64,000 bases of DNA from Formicarius rufipectus (lineage: Eukaryota > Chordata > Aves > Passeriformes > Formicariidae), in the NCBI GenBank assembly GCA_013399695.1, contig VXAU01001354.1, positions 1,000,905 to 1,064,904 on the forward strand. The letters run 5' to 3'. Positions 25,501 through 37,880 of this stretch are shown piece by piece. Position 1 is the stretch's first letter. Each line of letters starts with the position of its first letter. The translations under genes and the position numbers were made by a program. The notes under the pieces were generated by a model. The model did not search any database. It worked only from the letters and a program-made list of their open reading frames with translations, and was not told the DNA's origin.

Positions 25501-26236
25501 TAGTATATATAATAATGCCTCTCATTTTTGTAGTTCTAGAGAAATAACTTCTATAAACTAACTCTGCTAATTTCATAGGAATTATGCCTTATACGACATT
25601 TGTTCCACTGCCATATCAAAAAAAAAGCATAAAAAAATATATATTCTTCTTTGTAAATGTTAAGTGCATGGCCCCTTAGGCTTCAATAAAAATAAATTGT
25701 TATGCACTTTACTACCAGACTTCTTGCCCACTGGAGTACAATTAGCAACCTTTCTCTGGCACAAAAATTAGAAGGAAAACATCTCTGTCTACTGCATACT
25801 TACAATATACAGTTTGCATCAATGTGTCAATATCAGTGAAGAAAAATAGTTTTGCTGTCAAGAAAATTCAGCCTTTCAGGGCCAAAGCCAAAACTCTTAA
25901 TATTAATGGAGCTCATCCAGCCTTCTGTCAGAAACATGGGTTTGAACCGGTTACGCTGTCTAGACTTCTCCTTCAGTCATGAGTTTTTTAGGTTAAAAAC
26001 TTCCTTTGTGAATATTTTTACAAACAAGCTAAAAATTTCAAAAGCACTTATGTGACCTAAAAGACCAGTTCTCATTTTAAAAAAATGAATCATGTAAATG
26101 TCTAACTATCATTGACTTTCGGTGCAATGGTGAGTTTCAAACGCATTTAAGTATGTTAACCTTTTGAAAAGGAGTTCTGTGGTTCTAAACTCTCTTCCAG
26201 ATCCTTCCAAAAACAATGGTAAGTCAAACATGTTAT
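22522..26236. other. Unique AT-rich sequence
   Basis: No gene or transposon was recognised. There is a poly-A run next to the gap and an AT-rich dyad at 25489-25508, where eight bases pair across a four-base loop. All open frames are short. Confidence 0.5.
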
Positions 26237-26800
26237 AGCCCTAGTCTCACTTATTCATGCATTAAGGCATCAATGGGGAAATAAAGTCAAAACCAATGCA
26301 TCAGACCATGATCATGATAAATACCAGACCATGATAAATAAAGCTTTGCAGAATTGGTTCTGTGTCACACTGGATAATTGCACAGAGTTAACACCCAGTG
26401 CATATGCAGGTAAAGTTCTGGGGGCATGCTTTCTTGTAACTTTTCTCTCTTTGTTAGGTAAAAAAGTTAACTAAAAAAACCTGATGTTATTCCTCTTGAA
26501 TCCTTTTGTAAAAAACATTATTTTCTGACAGTAAAAACATTGTGTTGTCATAACTGTAAGTTGAGATCTTTAGGACCAAGACCTGAACCAAGAGATGTTT
26601 TAGCTCATACTACTCCTCACTAATCTACCTTGTTGAGAAGAAGTGGCAGTATAAAGCACACCACGGAAAATAATTTTTAAATCTTTTAACTCTCTCATTG
26701 GAACCGATTGAAAGAAAATATTTGATAGCTATACAGCTGAGATGGATTTTTTTAAAATTTCAGAGAAAAGAAGAGGATAAAATGGAACAGGGAAAAAACT
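26237..26800. repeat. Tandem duplication, left copy (564 bp)
   Basis: It matches 26824-27386 almost exactly. I find three differences: A versus G at 26369/26956, C versus T at 26705/27291, and one base in an A run near 26461. The copy stops directly at the single N at 26801. See the right copy and the findings for the interpretation as an assembly artefact. Confidence 0.95.
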
Positions 26801-26801
26801 N
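26801..26801. other. Single-N gap between duplicated copies
   Basis: One unknown base joins the end of the left copy to a 22-base linker (26802-26823) and the right copy. Its position exactly at the duplication edge points to a contig join. Confidence 0.95.
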
Positions 26802-26823
26802 TAAATTCAGAATTGACTGCCAC

Positions 26824-27386
26824 AGCCCTAGTCTCACTTATTCATGCATTAAGGCATCAATGGGGAAATAAAGTCAAAACCAATGCATCAGACCATGATC
26901 ATGATAAATACCAGACCATGATAAATAAAGCTTTGCAGAATTGGTTCTGTGTCACGCTGGATAATTGCACAGAGTTAACACCCAGTGCATATGCAGGTAA
27001 AGTTCTGGGGGCATGCTTTCTTGTAACTTTTCTCTCTTTGTTAGGTAAAAAGTTAACTAAAAAAACCTGATGTTATTCCTCTTGAATCCTTTTGTAAAAA
27101 ACATTATTTTCTGACAGTAAAAACATTGTGTTGTCATAACTGTAAGTTGAGATCTTTAGGACCAAGACCTGAACCAAGAGATGTTTTAGCTCATACTACT
27201 CCTCACTAATCTACCTTGTTGAGAAGAAGTGGCAGTATAAAGCACACCACGGAAAATAATTTTTAAATCTTTTAACTCTCTCATTGGAACTGATTGAAAG
27301 AAAATATTTGATAGCTATACAGCTGAGATGGATTTTTTTAAAATTTCAGAGAAAAGAAGAGGATAAAATGGAACAGGGAAAAAACT
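26824..27386. repeat. Tandem duplication, right copy (563 bp)
   Basis: It is the near-identical partner of 26237-26800. Both substitutions change a CpG to or from TpG/CpA, the commonest type of allelic difference. The plus-strand open frame of 85 codons starting at 26813 lies mostly inside this copy, and I recognise no domain in it. The sequence continues smoothly past 27386 into a CAAA-rich tract, whereas the left copy is cut by the N. Confidence 0.95.
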
Positions 27387-30300
27387 CACCAATGAAACAA
27401 ACAAACAAAAAACAAACAAACAAATTAATAGTAATATATCCTATACATCTTGACTACAACCATCATCATATACCCAAGAGTTTCAGGAAAGCTTATGGGG
27501 AAAAATTGCCATAGAAATGACATCACAAGTCAGAGGAGAAAATTAACCTTATACTTCAGAATGTCATTTTAGAATTAGTTGTTCTCTGTTATAAGATGTG
27601 AATTCATTCTTGGGATTCCTTTAGTGGATTTGTTGATATAATTATCAGTATACAGATTAACATGAGCATATGTGAATTAGAGTGAACTTAAACATACCCA
27701 AAATTCAGATTTCTTTTTCAGGTAGTTGAATGAATTTGGCCCAAAAATAACTTATTATTAAGCCATGAGGGTCTAACCACCAACACATCCTTTTCCTTAC
27801 ACTTCAGCTAGTCTTTAAAATGGTACCTGATAATACTTGGCAACAGTACCACAATGGTCGTATCTTTAGAGAGAATTTGCACCAGCAACACACTGATAAA
27901 GTTAATGAAATTAAAAATGATTAATAGATGTTTCAATGATATTTCGATAATTATTAATATTGCAACAAAAACTGAATACAATATGCTTATAGGGTATAAA
28001 AAAGTATATATAAAATACTAGTAGAAGCAAATTATCATCATTTCGCTCTGGGAGATTTCAGTGTGTTGTTTACAGATGTTTTAAGCAGTGATATTCAAAT
28101 TATTTTGCATATAGGACATCTTTTAAAAAGGAAATCTCTCATCTTAAAAAGACTTGGGGTGGTGATAATTTGCTACCCAGAAAGGCCAGCACTGTGGCTT
28201 TGCAACACAGATTCGAATTCTCAGACCCTTTGTGAAAATCAGTATCATTCATCAAAGGACACTTGTTTACCAGCTATTACAAGACCTATGACAAATTTTC
28301 TATGGTTTGTAGGAAGGAAGTCCCTGGCTATGCCCTGCATTAAAAATTCATTTTTCTTAAATCAGGCCTGTCTCAGACTTCACAAACTTGATACAATGCA
28401 GAGGGGAAAAAAAACAAACAGAAAAAAAGCCTCTGCTATGCTTCACCTGGTAGAAAACTGTGCAATGTAAACCAAGTTAGAAGAAAGAGGCCAAAAAGTA
28501 CCTGTCTACCACACTGTTCACGAGTGCTAACAGGGCAAGTGCATGTTGGCACCTCAGCTTCTAGATTTGCACCATCCAAACAGAGATGACTGGCAGGAAT
28601 TTTTGGCATTCTCTTCCACCTTCTCCTTCTGAAAGGACAGGTGGAATGAGTGAATTCTCATGTTTCCAAGGGAGAAGAGAACAAAATCCCTCCATCAATA
28701 CATGCAAAAAGTAAGTATGAGCCCTTTCCAAAGGCATTTGAGCTCCATTAGCAAAAGTGTATTGCAGATCTGAGGGACAAAGAGGGAAAGTTGCCCATGT
28801 CAATCCTACGAGCAATGCCAAAAAAAATGGGACAGCCTAAGAAACAAAGAGCATTGCCTCTTTGTGCATCCTATATTGCAACAGAAATAATGACTTTGCT
28901 GCCTCTTGGCAGAACCCCATACTATATTAAAAAAAAAATATATATAACAGTTTTCAGCCACCGTTTTCTTTTTTTTCCAGTTTGACAAATAGGCATTAAA
29001 TAAAAATTACCACTGCTTAGACTCAGAAATAATGCCTGTGGGTATATGGAAGAAATGACACTAACCATTTGTAGGCAGTGTCAGTCAATTCTCAACTGTC
29101 GCCACTTCTCATTATTTGGCAAGATGAGAATCACAACAGATACCAATAACCAATTCAAGCAGACATAGAGACAACAGCGGTCTCTCATCTGTCATTTTAT
29201 GCTGCTTGTAAGCTAAAAAAAAAAAATTAAAAAAAAAATAAAAACTCCTCAATTATATCCTTAGGAAACTTCATATTCAACAGCTATGCTGTCTGGATAA
29301 CACACATTTTAAAAAACATCAGGTATACCCTGGAATTACGGAACAATGAACAAGTAAACTCTGGATCTAGTTCCCTGTTGAAAGCTGTGGGTTGCAACCG
29401 GTGGTTTAAAAACTTTGGGGAAACTGAGTGTATTTGGGCAAATGAAATCTATTCGGTTCAGTGGTGTTCATGAACCATGTTTGTTGCTTGCAAGCATGCT
29501 GATGGACGAAGTTTTACTCACAGTAACATTTGGGAGAAGCTTATGTTATTGCCAGTGTGTATGCTTGCACATAAATCTGAATGCTAGCATGAGGACACAT
29601 TTGCAAGACAATCTGTTACAGTTTTCCCAAAGAGAGACCAGAAGCAATGAAAAATAATTTCGATGACCAAGTATACAACTAGAAGAGCATGCAAGAAGTG
29701 CCATTCATGCACAAACAATCCCCAGCAGAAAATATATTAGTTCTCAGAAGCCTAAAGCCACGGTCTTGTCCAGCAGAAAAACCTGGTGCCTCATTTGCAA
29801 TAGCCAGTCATTACTACAAAGACAGAGCAAGGTAACCAAAACTAAGGGTCAGAGAATACAGACAGACTGTCAAATAATCACCTACAGAGGAAAAGCGACA
29901 GTTTTGGAGAGTGTGAGATGTGAAAGAAAACTAAAATGCAACTCCGTATCTGCGGTAATGGAGATACAACATTGTCAGCTTTTGCATTTAAACACATAAT
30001 TTTCCAATGCCAAAACAAAGGACCACTTCTGTTCTCTAGAATGCAGTTTCAATTCCTCACTTCCTTTCTTTGCCTGTGCCTAAAAACCCCCATGAAAGTA
30101 ATGCAGATCTGGCATACACATACGATTACAGATTTCCATCAAATTAGCCACAGCAGGCACCACAGGCAAGCTATTGGCATGCTGCATTGCTTGCCACTGT
30201 TCATATTCACTGCAGGATGTGGGCAACGTTCCACCAAAAAGATATTTGTAGTTGGCTTCTTGATAAGAATAAAGTTACTTTTTGTGATGTCAGTCAGCAC

Positions 30301-30898
30301 TTCAAAATAAAACATTGGACTGTCTTTACACTGTGGAGATGTACTTCATATCTCAACATGGCAAAAAAACACCAGAAATACATCGTAGCATTTCCTAGAC
30401 AGTTCTGCAAGTTGCAATGAGCACAAGTCCACATCTCAGCCTCACAACAATCCTTCCTATGGCAATACAGCCATATTTGGAACTGATTTCTTTCATGTTC
30501 AGCACCGGCTACCTACAGCTACGTAGCCTATAAGCAGAGGTGGGGATGCATATGCAATTCATTGTTTTGCTAGATATTGTCATGGTGTCAACATTCTCAC
30601 AGCAGCAATAACTGCCATTCCTTTTGCCTCTCTGACCTGAGAAGAGATGCACTGCAAGTGCAGGAGGCTTCGCACTGAAAGAAGCACTGCAGAATGAGAA
30701 ACATTCATTACTTTACCAGTGATCCCTGGACACCTACTACTGAGAGATGCTGACCACTGTGACAGCCCGTGCTCCTCCTCTCTAGCTGCTGGCCTATCAT
30801 GAACTTTGTCTTCTTGCTCTGCCCCATCAGAAATAGTCTAGCCTCACATAAAATAGTATCCCAGATCTTTACACATATAATCCCCACAAGTAATTAGG
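27387..30898. other. Unique AT-rich sequence
   Basis: A CAAACAAA-type tract lies at 27398-27424 and A-rich runs at 29215-29240. The longest frame (plus, 28063-28470, 135 codons) has no recognisable domain. No gene, RNA or transposon is supported. Confidence 0.5.
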
Positions 30899-30960
30899 TG
30901 AGGAATTAGCTGGAAATCAGAAACAGCACTATGACCAATATGATCTCAGGCTAATGCCAA

Positions 30961-30966
30961 TTTATT
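30961..30966 (-). terminator. LTR polyadenylation signal AATAAA
   Basis: The hexamer lies on the minus strand about 18 bases downstream of the TATA box in the same LTR, marking the short R region. Confidence 0.65.
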
Positions 30967-30983
30967 GTTTACAAAGCTCATTG

Positions 30984-31076
30984 TTTTATACATTTAGAGC
31001 ATCAGCATCACACGTACATCAAGCGCTGATTGGCTACTACCTACTGTCCGCACATTTTGCTTTATTCTATCATTGG
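30984..31076 (-). promoter_or_regulatory. LTR promoter elements: two CCAAT boxes and a TATA box
   Basis: On the minus strand the order is CCAAT (31072-31076), CCAAT (31029-31033), TATAAAA (30984-30990). The spacing is right for an RNA polymerase II promoter at the U3/R border. Both boxes are intact, so the LTR could in principle start minus-strand transcripts into the flank. There is no evidence that it does. Confidence 0.65.
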
Positions 31077-31300
31077 CTAAAGTTACTTGTTCACACAAAC
31101 TGCTGTACTTTTGGCACAATTCCTTTGTCATGTAGGCATCTCTTTGTTCATTTATATTTGCAAGTTCAGACATATTTCCCATCTGCAGTTTTCTCTCGTA
31201 TCTTTTGCAAGGTTTTATCACATAGCCGCATTGTCTCACAAACTCAATCTCTAGATTGCTCACACTTACAGCATGCCCTTGTTCTTGCAAATATCCCACA

Positions 31301-34300
31301 ATTAGGGACTTGTAACAATTAGGGACATGTTGTATCTTAAAATTAAGCCTCCTCTATGAACACAAAGTATCCTATTGTTCACTGTAGTCTTTGACTTTCT
31401 TGTGACCATCTCACACCCTTAATCTTGTCTTGCAATCATCAAAGTCAGTTAGGTATCCAGATTGATACACTTGCTCCAGTCAGTGACATTGTCCCTTGAG
31501 TTCCCAAAAGAGACAATCCATCCCCATAATCATACCACATATGTTGCTCAAGCCCTCAATGGATGAGGGTACTAAGCTGGGGAAATGTGATCATTGCACA
31601 CACTTGTGGCGTGTTCTGGCTCTGGGTCAGATGCTGGTGCTCCCTGGTGACTTAGCCAACTGACGGGCAGTAGAATGCTGCAGTGCAACAGGCATGAGTC
31701 AAGTTATTAGATACTGAGACAGACAGAAAAAAAAAAATCCAACAAGCATTCAGAAGAAATACAGAATACCATGGACTTATATAAGGATGGGAGTATCTGG
31801 AATAAATTCAGAGACAGGCACTGAGATTTGAAATGGGGAGTAGAAAATATTGGTGATAAACGTCAGGGGTTTGCTGTACAAGGTCCAGTCTTCAAAAGGG
31901 ACTGGAACAGGCTATCTGACTTAGCCAGAAATTTTCAGAAGTAATGGCTCTACTTCGGAATTTGTTAAAAAACAAAGAGCTGGTATTTTCTGCCTTCCAC
32001 TTCCAGATTTTTTGATCTGGTATGAGATAACCTTAGACCAGACTGCTACTGGAGTCAGCATAATAAACAGAGGCATAATCAGGAGCTAGTGAGCAGAGGA
32101 CCACTTCAGAAGAGTGGACATCCAGGACCTTTAGTACATCTAAGAGATCACAATGTTAATGCAGAAAAGCCCCGGTGTCCAAACTAAGCTGAAGAAAGGG
32201 TTTGTGCAACTTGTCTGCAGATTAGGAAAGTATTTCTGTCCCTCTAAAGATAGACATAGTGAGCTGTTCATAAGCAATACAAAATGATCCTTCTGCCACC
32301 ACAGCTCAGGAAGAAATCTTTGTATCTGATGGTAGAAGGGATACACAACTGGAATGAGAAACTGGGGTTTGATCCTTTTTTCAGTCCATATGACTCTGAG
32401 ATAGGTCAAGTAATTATATAGATTGTGGAACAGCCATACATAGACTCCAGCATCTGCTGGAAAACAAAACTGTGGGAGCCTAAATCAGGAAGAAATGGAG
32501 TCTTTTAACCTCTCTCAGTGAAGGTCAGACTAGATAGAGCTTTTTCCACCAAAAGTCCTAAAGAAAACCTTTTGCCACTTCATTAGCATATCTCAGGAGA
32601 CAAGCTTAAGAACTCAATTATTTAAATTTCATTATTCCTGTGATGAGACCTTCCATGCACAAAATGGCCTTTTTGCCCTGGCAAGACCACTGAGCAGGAC
32701 ATTGTACTGTTTGCTGAAGCCCAGCAAGTTTGGGAGACTGAACAGCGAATTTAGCAACTAACTCAGTATTTCTGAACTTCAGGCTTTTTCGATAGCTCCG
32801 TCTCTTAAAAACTTTTTATTCATGACAGCATCTCCTTCTAATTCAAGAGGCCATCAACAAAATTTCTAAAAGACTTCCAATATAAAAATAGTGTCATACT
32901 TTTAATGCACTTAGAACTGCAGCACATCTGACAAGTTTTATTTTCCTTTATATATAAACCATTCTAATTTGTATCTGTGATATTCAAAGTCTTCTATTAA
33001 TCTCCTTTTCCTTATAGTTTCAAGCAATTTACTCTGTGCTAAAGGAAGATGAGCTCACAGGCAGTAAGTCCCAAAATCATCAGATGTGCCTTTTTAAAAC
33101 ATAAACTTGGTATTTGCTATTCATCAGTACTGCTCACTAATAGCTGCTTCTAAAACCTAAGACATTTCATTCATACCAAACAGAAAAATAATACAAAAGA
33201 AATTTTACCAGACTTTCTTGAGTTTCAAATTTAGTTTACCAAATTTTCTTTGGGTCTCTCATTTAATCTGAGGACTAGATAATGTATTTATGCTGAGATT
33301 TCTTAATTTTTTTTTCCACCCAACTCACCCAATTATTATTATATTATAATAAATTTTATATAACCATTTTCAAGGACAGGAACCTTGAAGACTTGCTTTG
33401 AGGGTGGTACTTGTAACCTCATCTACTCTTTCTCTTCTTTTCCATTTAGGCGGACTGGTTAAGGCTTACTCTGAGTTTAAATGTTTTTAATTTAAACAAC
33501 ACTTTTGCTCCATTTTAGGGATAGAAAAAAATCATTCTCTAAAAGCTAGTCTGATACAAGCAGGCTATAAACAGTAAGCTTATTGTATTTTCCCCCTCTA
33601 TATTCCCTCACCCATCACACAGTCATTTTTTTGGTTTCCTCTGGGTTGTCTATGTGCTGCCTTTTAGTTCTCTCTCTCCTAAGTGAAACATTTGCAATAA
33701 AGCAGCAGTATCTGAGGCAGAGTCAAACCCATGCTGAATGAGTTTGAAGTTAACCAAAACAATTATGCATAAAATAAGACTCTAGAAATAGCATCTTCCT
33801 ACACAACAGACCTTGTTTCCAGGTGTATTCAGTCATAGCTGTGCAATTTAGCCACTACCTGAAGGATTTTACTGCTTTCCAGTCCTCATCTCACTGACAA
33901 GTTACTTGTGAGCCTCTTCTCACTAACAGTGGTCATCTTTCTTGCAGATTTCCAAAACAGTGTGCCCCATGGAAGCCCCAGACACCCCTGCACAGAGATA
34001 CTAGAAACAGTTTTCCCCAGGTATTCCGGCATGCATGGGCTGGGGTTTGTTCAGCAAGAGTAAAGAGGAAAGGAGCCCAGATCACTGTGAGGTTGTGGAG
34101 TGCAGAACCCAGAACAATCAAATAGCAGATGTTCACTTATAAACTGAGAACATTTTACAATCAGATAAAGGAAATGCTCAGAAATAGCATCTGTATTTGT
34201 AAAGCTACTTGAACATTTTTTTAATCTATGTCCTTCATCACTTGGCCAGTTTGTAAAACATAGTGAGTGTTCTGTACTCCAGCTTTTTGTCATTTTTTAT

Positions 34301-37300
34301 GCAGTTTCCTGAAGATACAGCAATACTGGTAGAATTCTCACTGATACAATAATATGTGTTGCCAATTTTTTAATGGTTCCCAAATTTCAATGAAATCTGA
34401 CAGATATACAGAGGACTTAAAAATAATTCTGTTCCTCCAAGCATCTTGGAAAGGAACCACATAGCAGAAAATGTCCTGAAACAAGAGAGCAGCTTAGTGC
34501 AGAAACTCAGGTACTGCTGAACTCTGGGGACTAACCATGAGATAAAGTGAATTTTCTAGAGAAGGTAAAGTTTCACAGACTTCCACTGAGCCATGGACAG
34601 AAATTTTGACAAACTTATTGTTACAGAAGTGTTTCTTGTTATATAACAAATATTGGCATCACCACCCAACATAAAAAATACTAATATGATAACAAACTAT
34701 TTTATACAGGGTGTTAATTTGCTTAATTCTATGCATAAATTTCTGAGCCATCAGGAGCAACTCTGGTCACCTTGACTTTTCTGGCAATTCAGAAGAAAAA
34801 AATCCCATAAAAAAGTGGCAGAGAAAAGAGTTTTTACTTTAAGTGTAGGGTCTATTACACAGCAGTATCGCACACCTGTGGTTAGACTGTTACGAGAACA
34901 CTGCACTTCACTGCCTGCATATCTTTACACTTATTTAAAGGATAATCTTTATTTCTTATGGCTGTACTCTACAATGCCATAAACAGCTGCTGAGATTAAT
35001 AACTGAAGTTAAATCAACTTCGAGAGCTGTATATAAAGAACATACTACGGTGCCACTGAGGGAACCTAATTGTATTTTAAAGCAAAGTAGAAGACAGCAG
35101 TATTTTTCTCCACCTGGAAGTCCTGTGCTGATCTGTACGCTTTCTTCAGTTTTCTGCTAACATATACTATGCACTAGATGGTGAGTAGGATGCATAAGAC
35201 CTGAAGTCTGCACTGATTAAGGGACACAGAGAATGGAAAGACTAATTAAAGACTGCTGAAAAGTGAAAGCACATTAGCTAAAGCTCATTAGATTCCTGTA
35301 TGTGTACTTTGCTTCTGAATGAGAGGGTTCACACTGAACTGTCTGCACCTACACTAACATGTTTTTACATCACGCTCTAACTTATTATGTCATGACTCTA
35401 CTGGACACGTGCCTTAAAACTCTAAATGCTTCCACAGTGAGGCAAAATCTCCAAACAAATGAAGAAGGGGCTCCAAGTGCCAGATTGCAAGAGGCACTAA
35501 GGACTTTAAGTCACAGTAAGACACCTTATTAAAGTTCCAAAGGCAAATCACTTCTAAACACCATCGGGCTCAGCAGCAGCTGGCAAAAGTGGCTGCAACC
35601 ACCTCGTTGTCCCACTCTGTTATCTGCTCTTTGTGCCACAGCAGCGTCTGCAGAACAGGCAACATACACTCACTGCAAAACACCACCCAGTATATTAACA
35701 TATAAACAAGAATCAACCAAGTTAATGTGCTGAGCTGCTGTTGCAGCTGCTGTGGCTCGAATTTCCAGTTCCTATGAGAACAACTGCAGAGGGCAAAGGC
35801 TATCTCTGTCACTGCAAATGTTCAGAAGGGCTACTCCCATTTCTCCCATCTTCAGACTCATTTCCTTCAGTCCTGCGTGATGTCTAAACTGTGATAGTCT
35901 CAGAGGAACACTGACAGTCTTTTACACTCATACAAGATATTTCTTGAAGGTTCAGCATCTAATTTTTTTTCCAGTTTAATTTGTCCTTATTACAAACATT
36001 CTAACTGCTTTAACATCCCTTAAACTTATGCATTTCAATAATGTTTAATTGTGACAAAAAGCTGCAGAGATTCCAACTTTTGTCACATCTAGAGCACCAC
36101 AATAACTTTTTGCAGGCAGAGGGGGGAAAGGAAGAGCAGTAGCACAAAGCGCATAATCCTGACTAGAAAGGGAAAGGGGGGAAGAGGTGAGGGGGGAAGG
36201 CACTTAAAAAAACACAAATCAGAAAACGTAAATGGTGAAAAGTAGGAAACAAAACTGAGAAGTGAAAAGAAAATAATTGAAATATATTTATAAAATACTT
36301 ATCATGAAAATGATAAAAAGATATTAAGGAAATTGACTTAATATAAAACCACAATGCTCTAGAGCTGCTCACACAGCCTATGACTTTAGGTCTCCATTAT
36401 AAGACTGATGAAGTACAAATGAGGATTGCACAAAACATGATTTTCACCAAGAGCACAAGTTATGAGGAAGTACTTGCACCTCAGGAGGTTTGGTTTTGTC
36501 AGTTTTCCTGTTAAGAAGTGAGTTACTTAGTGGGGGCGGGTGGGGAAACAGCCCTTAGGTTCTTTGCGATTATTTTTTGCACTCTGAGCTATAGTTAAGC
36601 CTCAAACTCATCTTTACAACAATGAGAAATCCCATTCCCATTACTATTGAAACCACCCCTATAACCATTGACTTCTGTGGATTTGAATTAGGTCCCATGT
36701 CTCTAAACAACTTTGAAAAATCACTTTGGTAGGCTTGACACTGATACAATCTCATTCTTCCCCATATTCATCCAAGAAAAGGAAAATCGTTCTACTTCTT
36801 CCCAACCTTTAGTTCTCCTTTAACCTACTAAATGTCTCTCGTAACAAAGTACTTTGACAAATACATTTCTGAGTGGAAGCATTCTTATAAAGACCTCCAG
36901 GATTTAGGGCACTGTTACTGACCTTAAGAGGCAAGTTTCAATCCTGTGAAAATTTTTTGTGTTCTCTAAAATATGACCACTGCCCTTATTTGTCATTATT
37001 CAACTTATGCAAAAATGAATGCCTTCCTGAGATATAAACCTAGCAAATCTATTGCCCAGGCTCAGTTTTCATTAACTTAGAACCTTAAAACCAGTTGCAG
37101 AACCTGTATAAAGTATTAATTTGTTTCACTTTGCAAGACCCTTTGTGTAATGAAGTATTTTCAGTTTTGAACTCCGAATTAGAAAGGCTGCTCTTTTAAT
37201 TTGTTTTGGTGGGGTTTTTTTGTTTGTTTTGTTTTTGTTTGTGGGGTTTTTTTGGTGAGTTTTTTTTTAATAAAATCTGTTAAAATATCATGATGAACAT

Positions 37301-37880
37301 CCAAGATTCTTCCACATTTAAAGAAATGGATTTAAGAGAAAAGCAGCTCGTTGAAAGTAATACTTTGTATCATTTGAAAGAGCTGGCAAAAATAGCTATA
37401 ACGTCAATACAATACACTAGCCTGGTTACATTAATAAACCAAAAAGTGGTTTTAATAATTCAGTAACCCATGGAACACTATATTACCTTATTTTGGGAAA
37501 AGGGTAAATCTCTAAAGGCAAAGTGCAGTTATGCATTCAACAGTCTCATTCTTCTTTAGGAGTTGTTTTTTAATTTAATCATTCCTTTACAAATACAATT
37601 ACATTTGCTGAAAGACGTTTCTGCTATGAATCATTCTAGCTGTTTTACAAAGAAAAAGAGAATAATACAATGATTCTAAGAATCTAGGTAACAGAATAAA
37701 ATATATGAGGACACCAAAGAAGAGATTCAGGATAATTTCAAACTTGAACAAAAAACACATCTGCACTCTGCCCTTTCAGTTTTTCAGTGGAACAGACTAA
37801 GTCATTGCAAAAGTGAGCTCTCCATTAATCCTGTGAGAAGATTCTCTAAACTGATCAGTCCCCTATGCAATAATTGTCCT
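31301..37880. other. Unique sequence without recognisable genes
   Basis: No gene or transposon is supported. Purine-rich, G-run-rich DNA lies at 36120-36200 and a G-rich segment at 36531-36545. A T/G-rich low-complexity tract lies near 37200-37270. Short open frames have no domains. Confidence 0.5.

Larger units (their letters stand above)
30899..31300 (-). mobile_element. Solitary ERV LTR, 402 bp, with 6-bp target-site duplication
   Basis: Read on the minus strand the segment starts with TG and ends with CA, as LTRs do. It is flanked on both sides by the hexamer ATTAGG (30893-30898 and 31301-31306), the duplication length typical of ERVK/alpha- and beta-type elements. On the minus strand two CCAAT boxes (31072-31076, 31029-31033) precede a TATAAAA box (30984-30990) and an AATAAA polyadenylation signal (30961-30966) about 20 bases further on, a compact promoter/poly-A layout like that of avian leukosis-type LTRs. 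No internal viral genes are adjacent, so this is a solo LTR left by recombination. A repeated 12-mer at the right edge makes 31317 an alternative end. Confidence 0.82.

Noticed and set aside
25489..25508. AT-rich dyad as a structured element
   Set aside because: An 8-bp A/T stem in a nearly pure A/T stretch is expected by chance.
26813..27070. Plus-strand frame of 85 codons as a possible exon
   Set aside because: It lies in the duplicated segment, its start falls in the linker beside the N, and in the left copy an extra A alters the frame near its end. I recognise no domain.
28063..28470. Plus-strand frame of 135 codons
   Set aside because: The composition is that of AT-rich non-coding DNA, with no recognisable domain and no splice signals that make an exon convincing.
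32460..32570. Possible CR1 tail (words like GTCAGACTAGATAGAGC)
   Set aside because: The match is confined to a dozen bases with no supporting CR1 words on either side, so it is probably chance.
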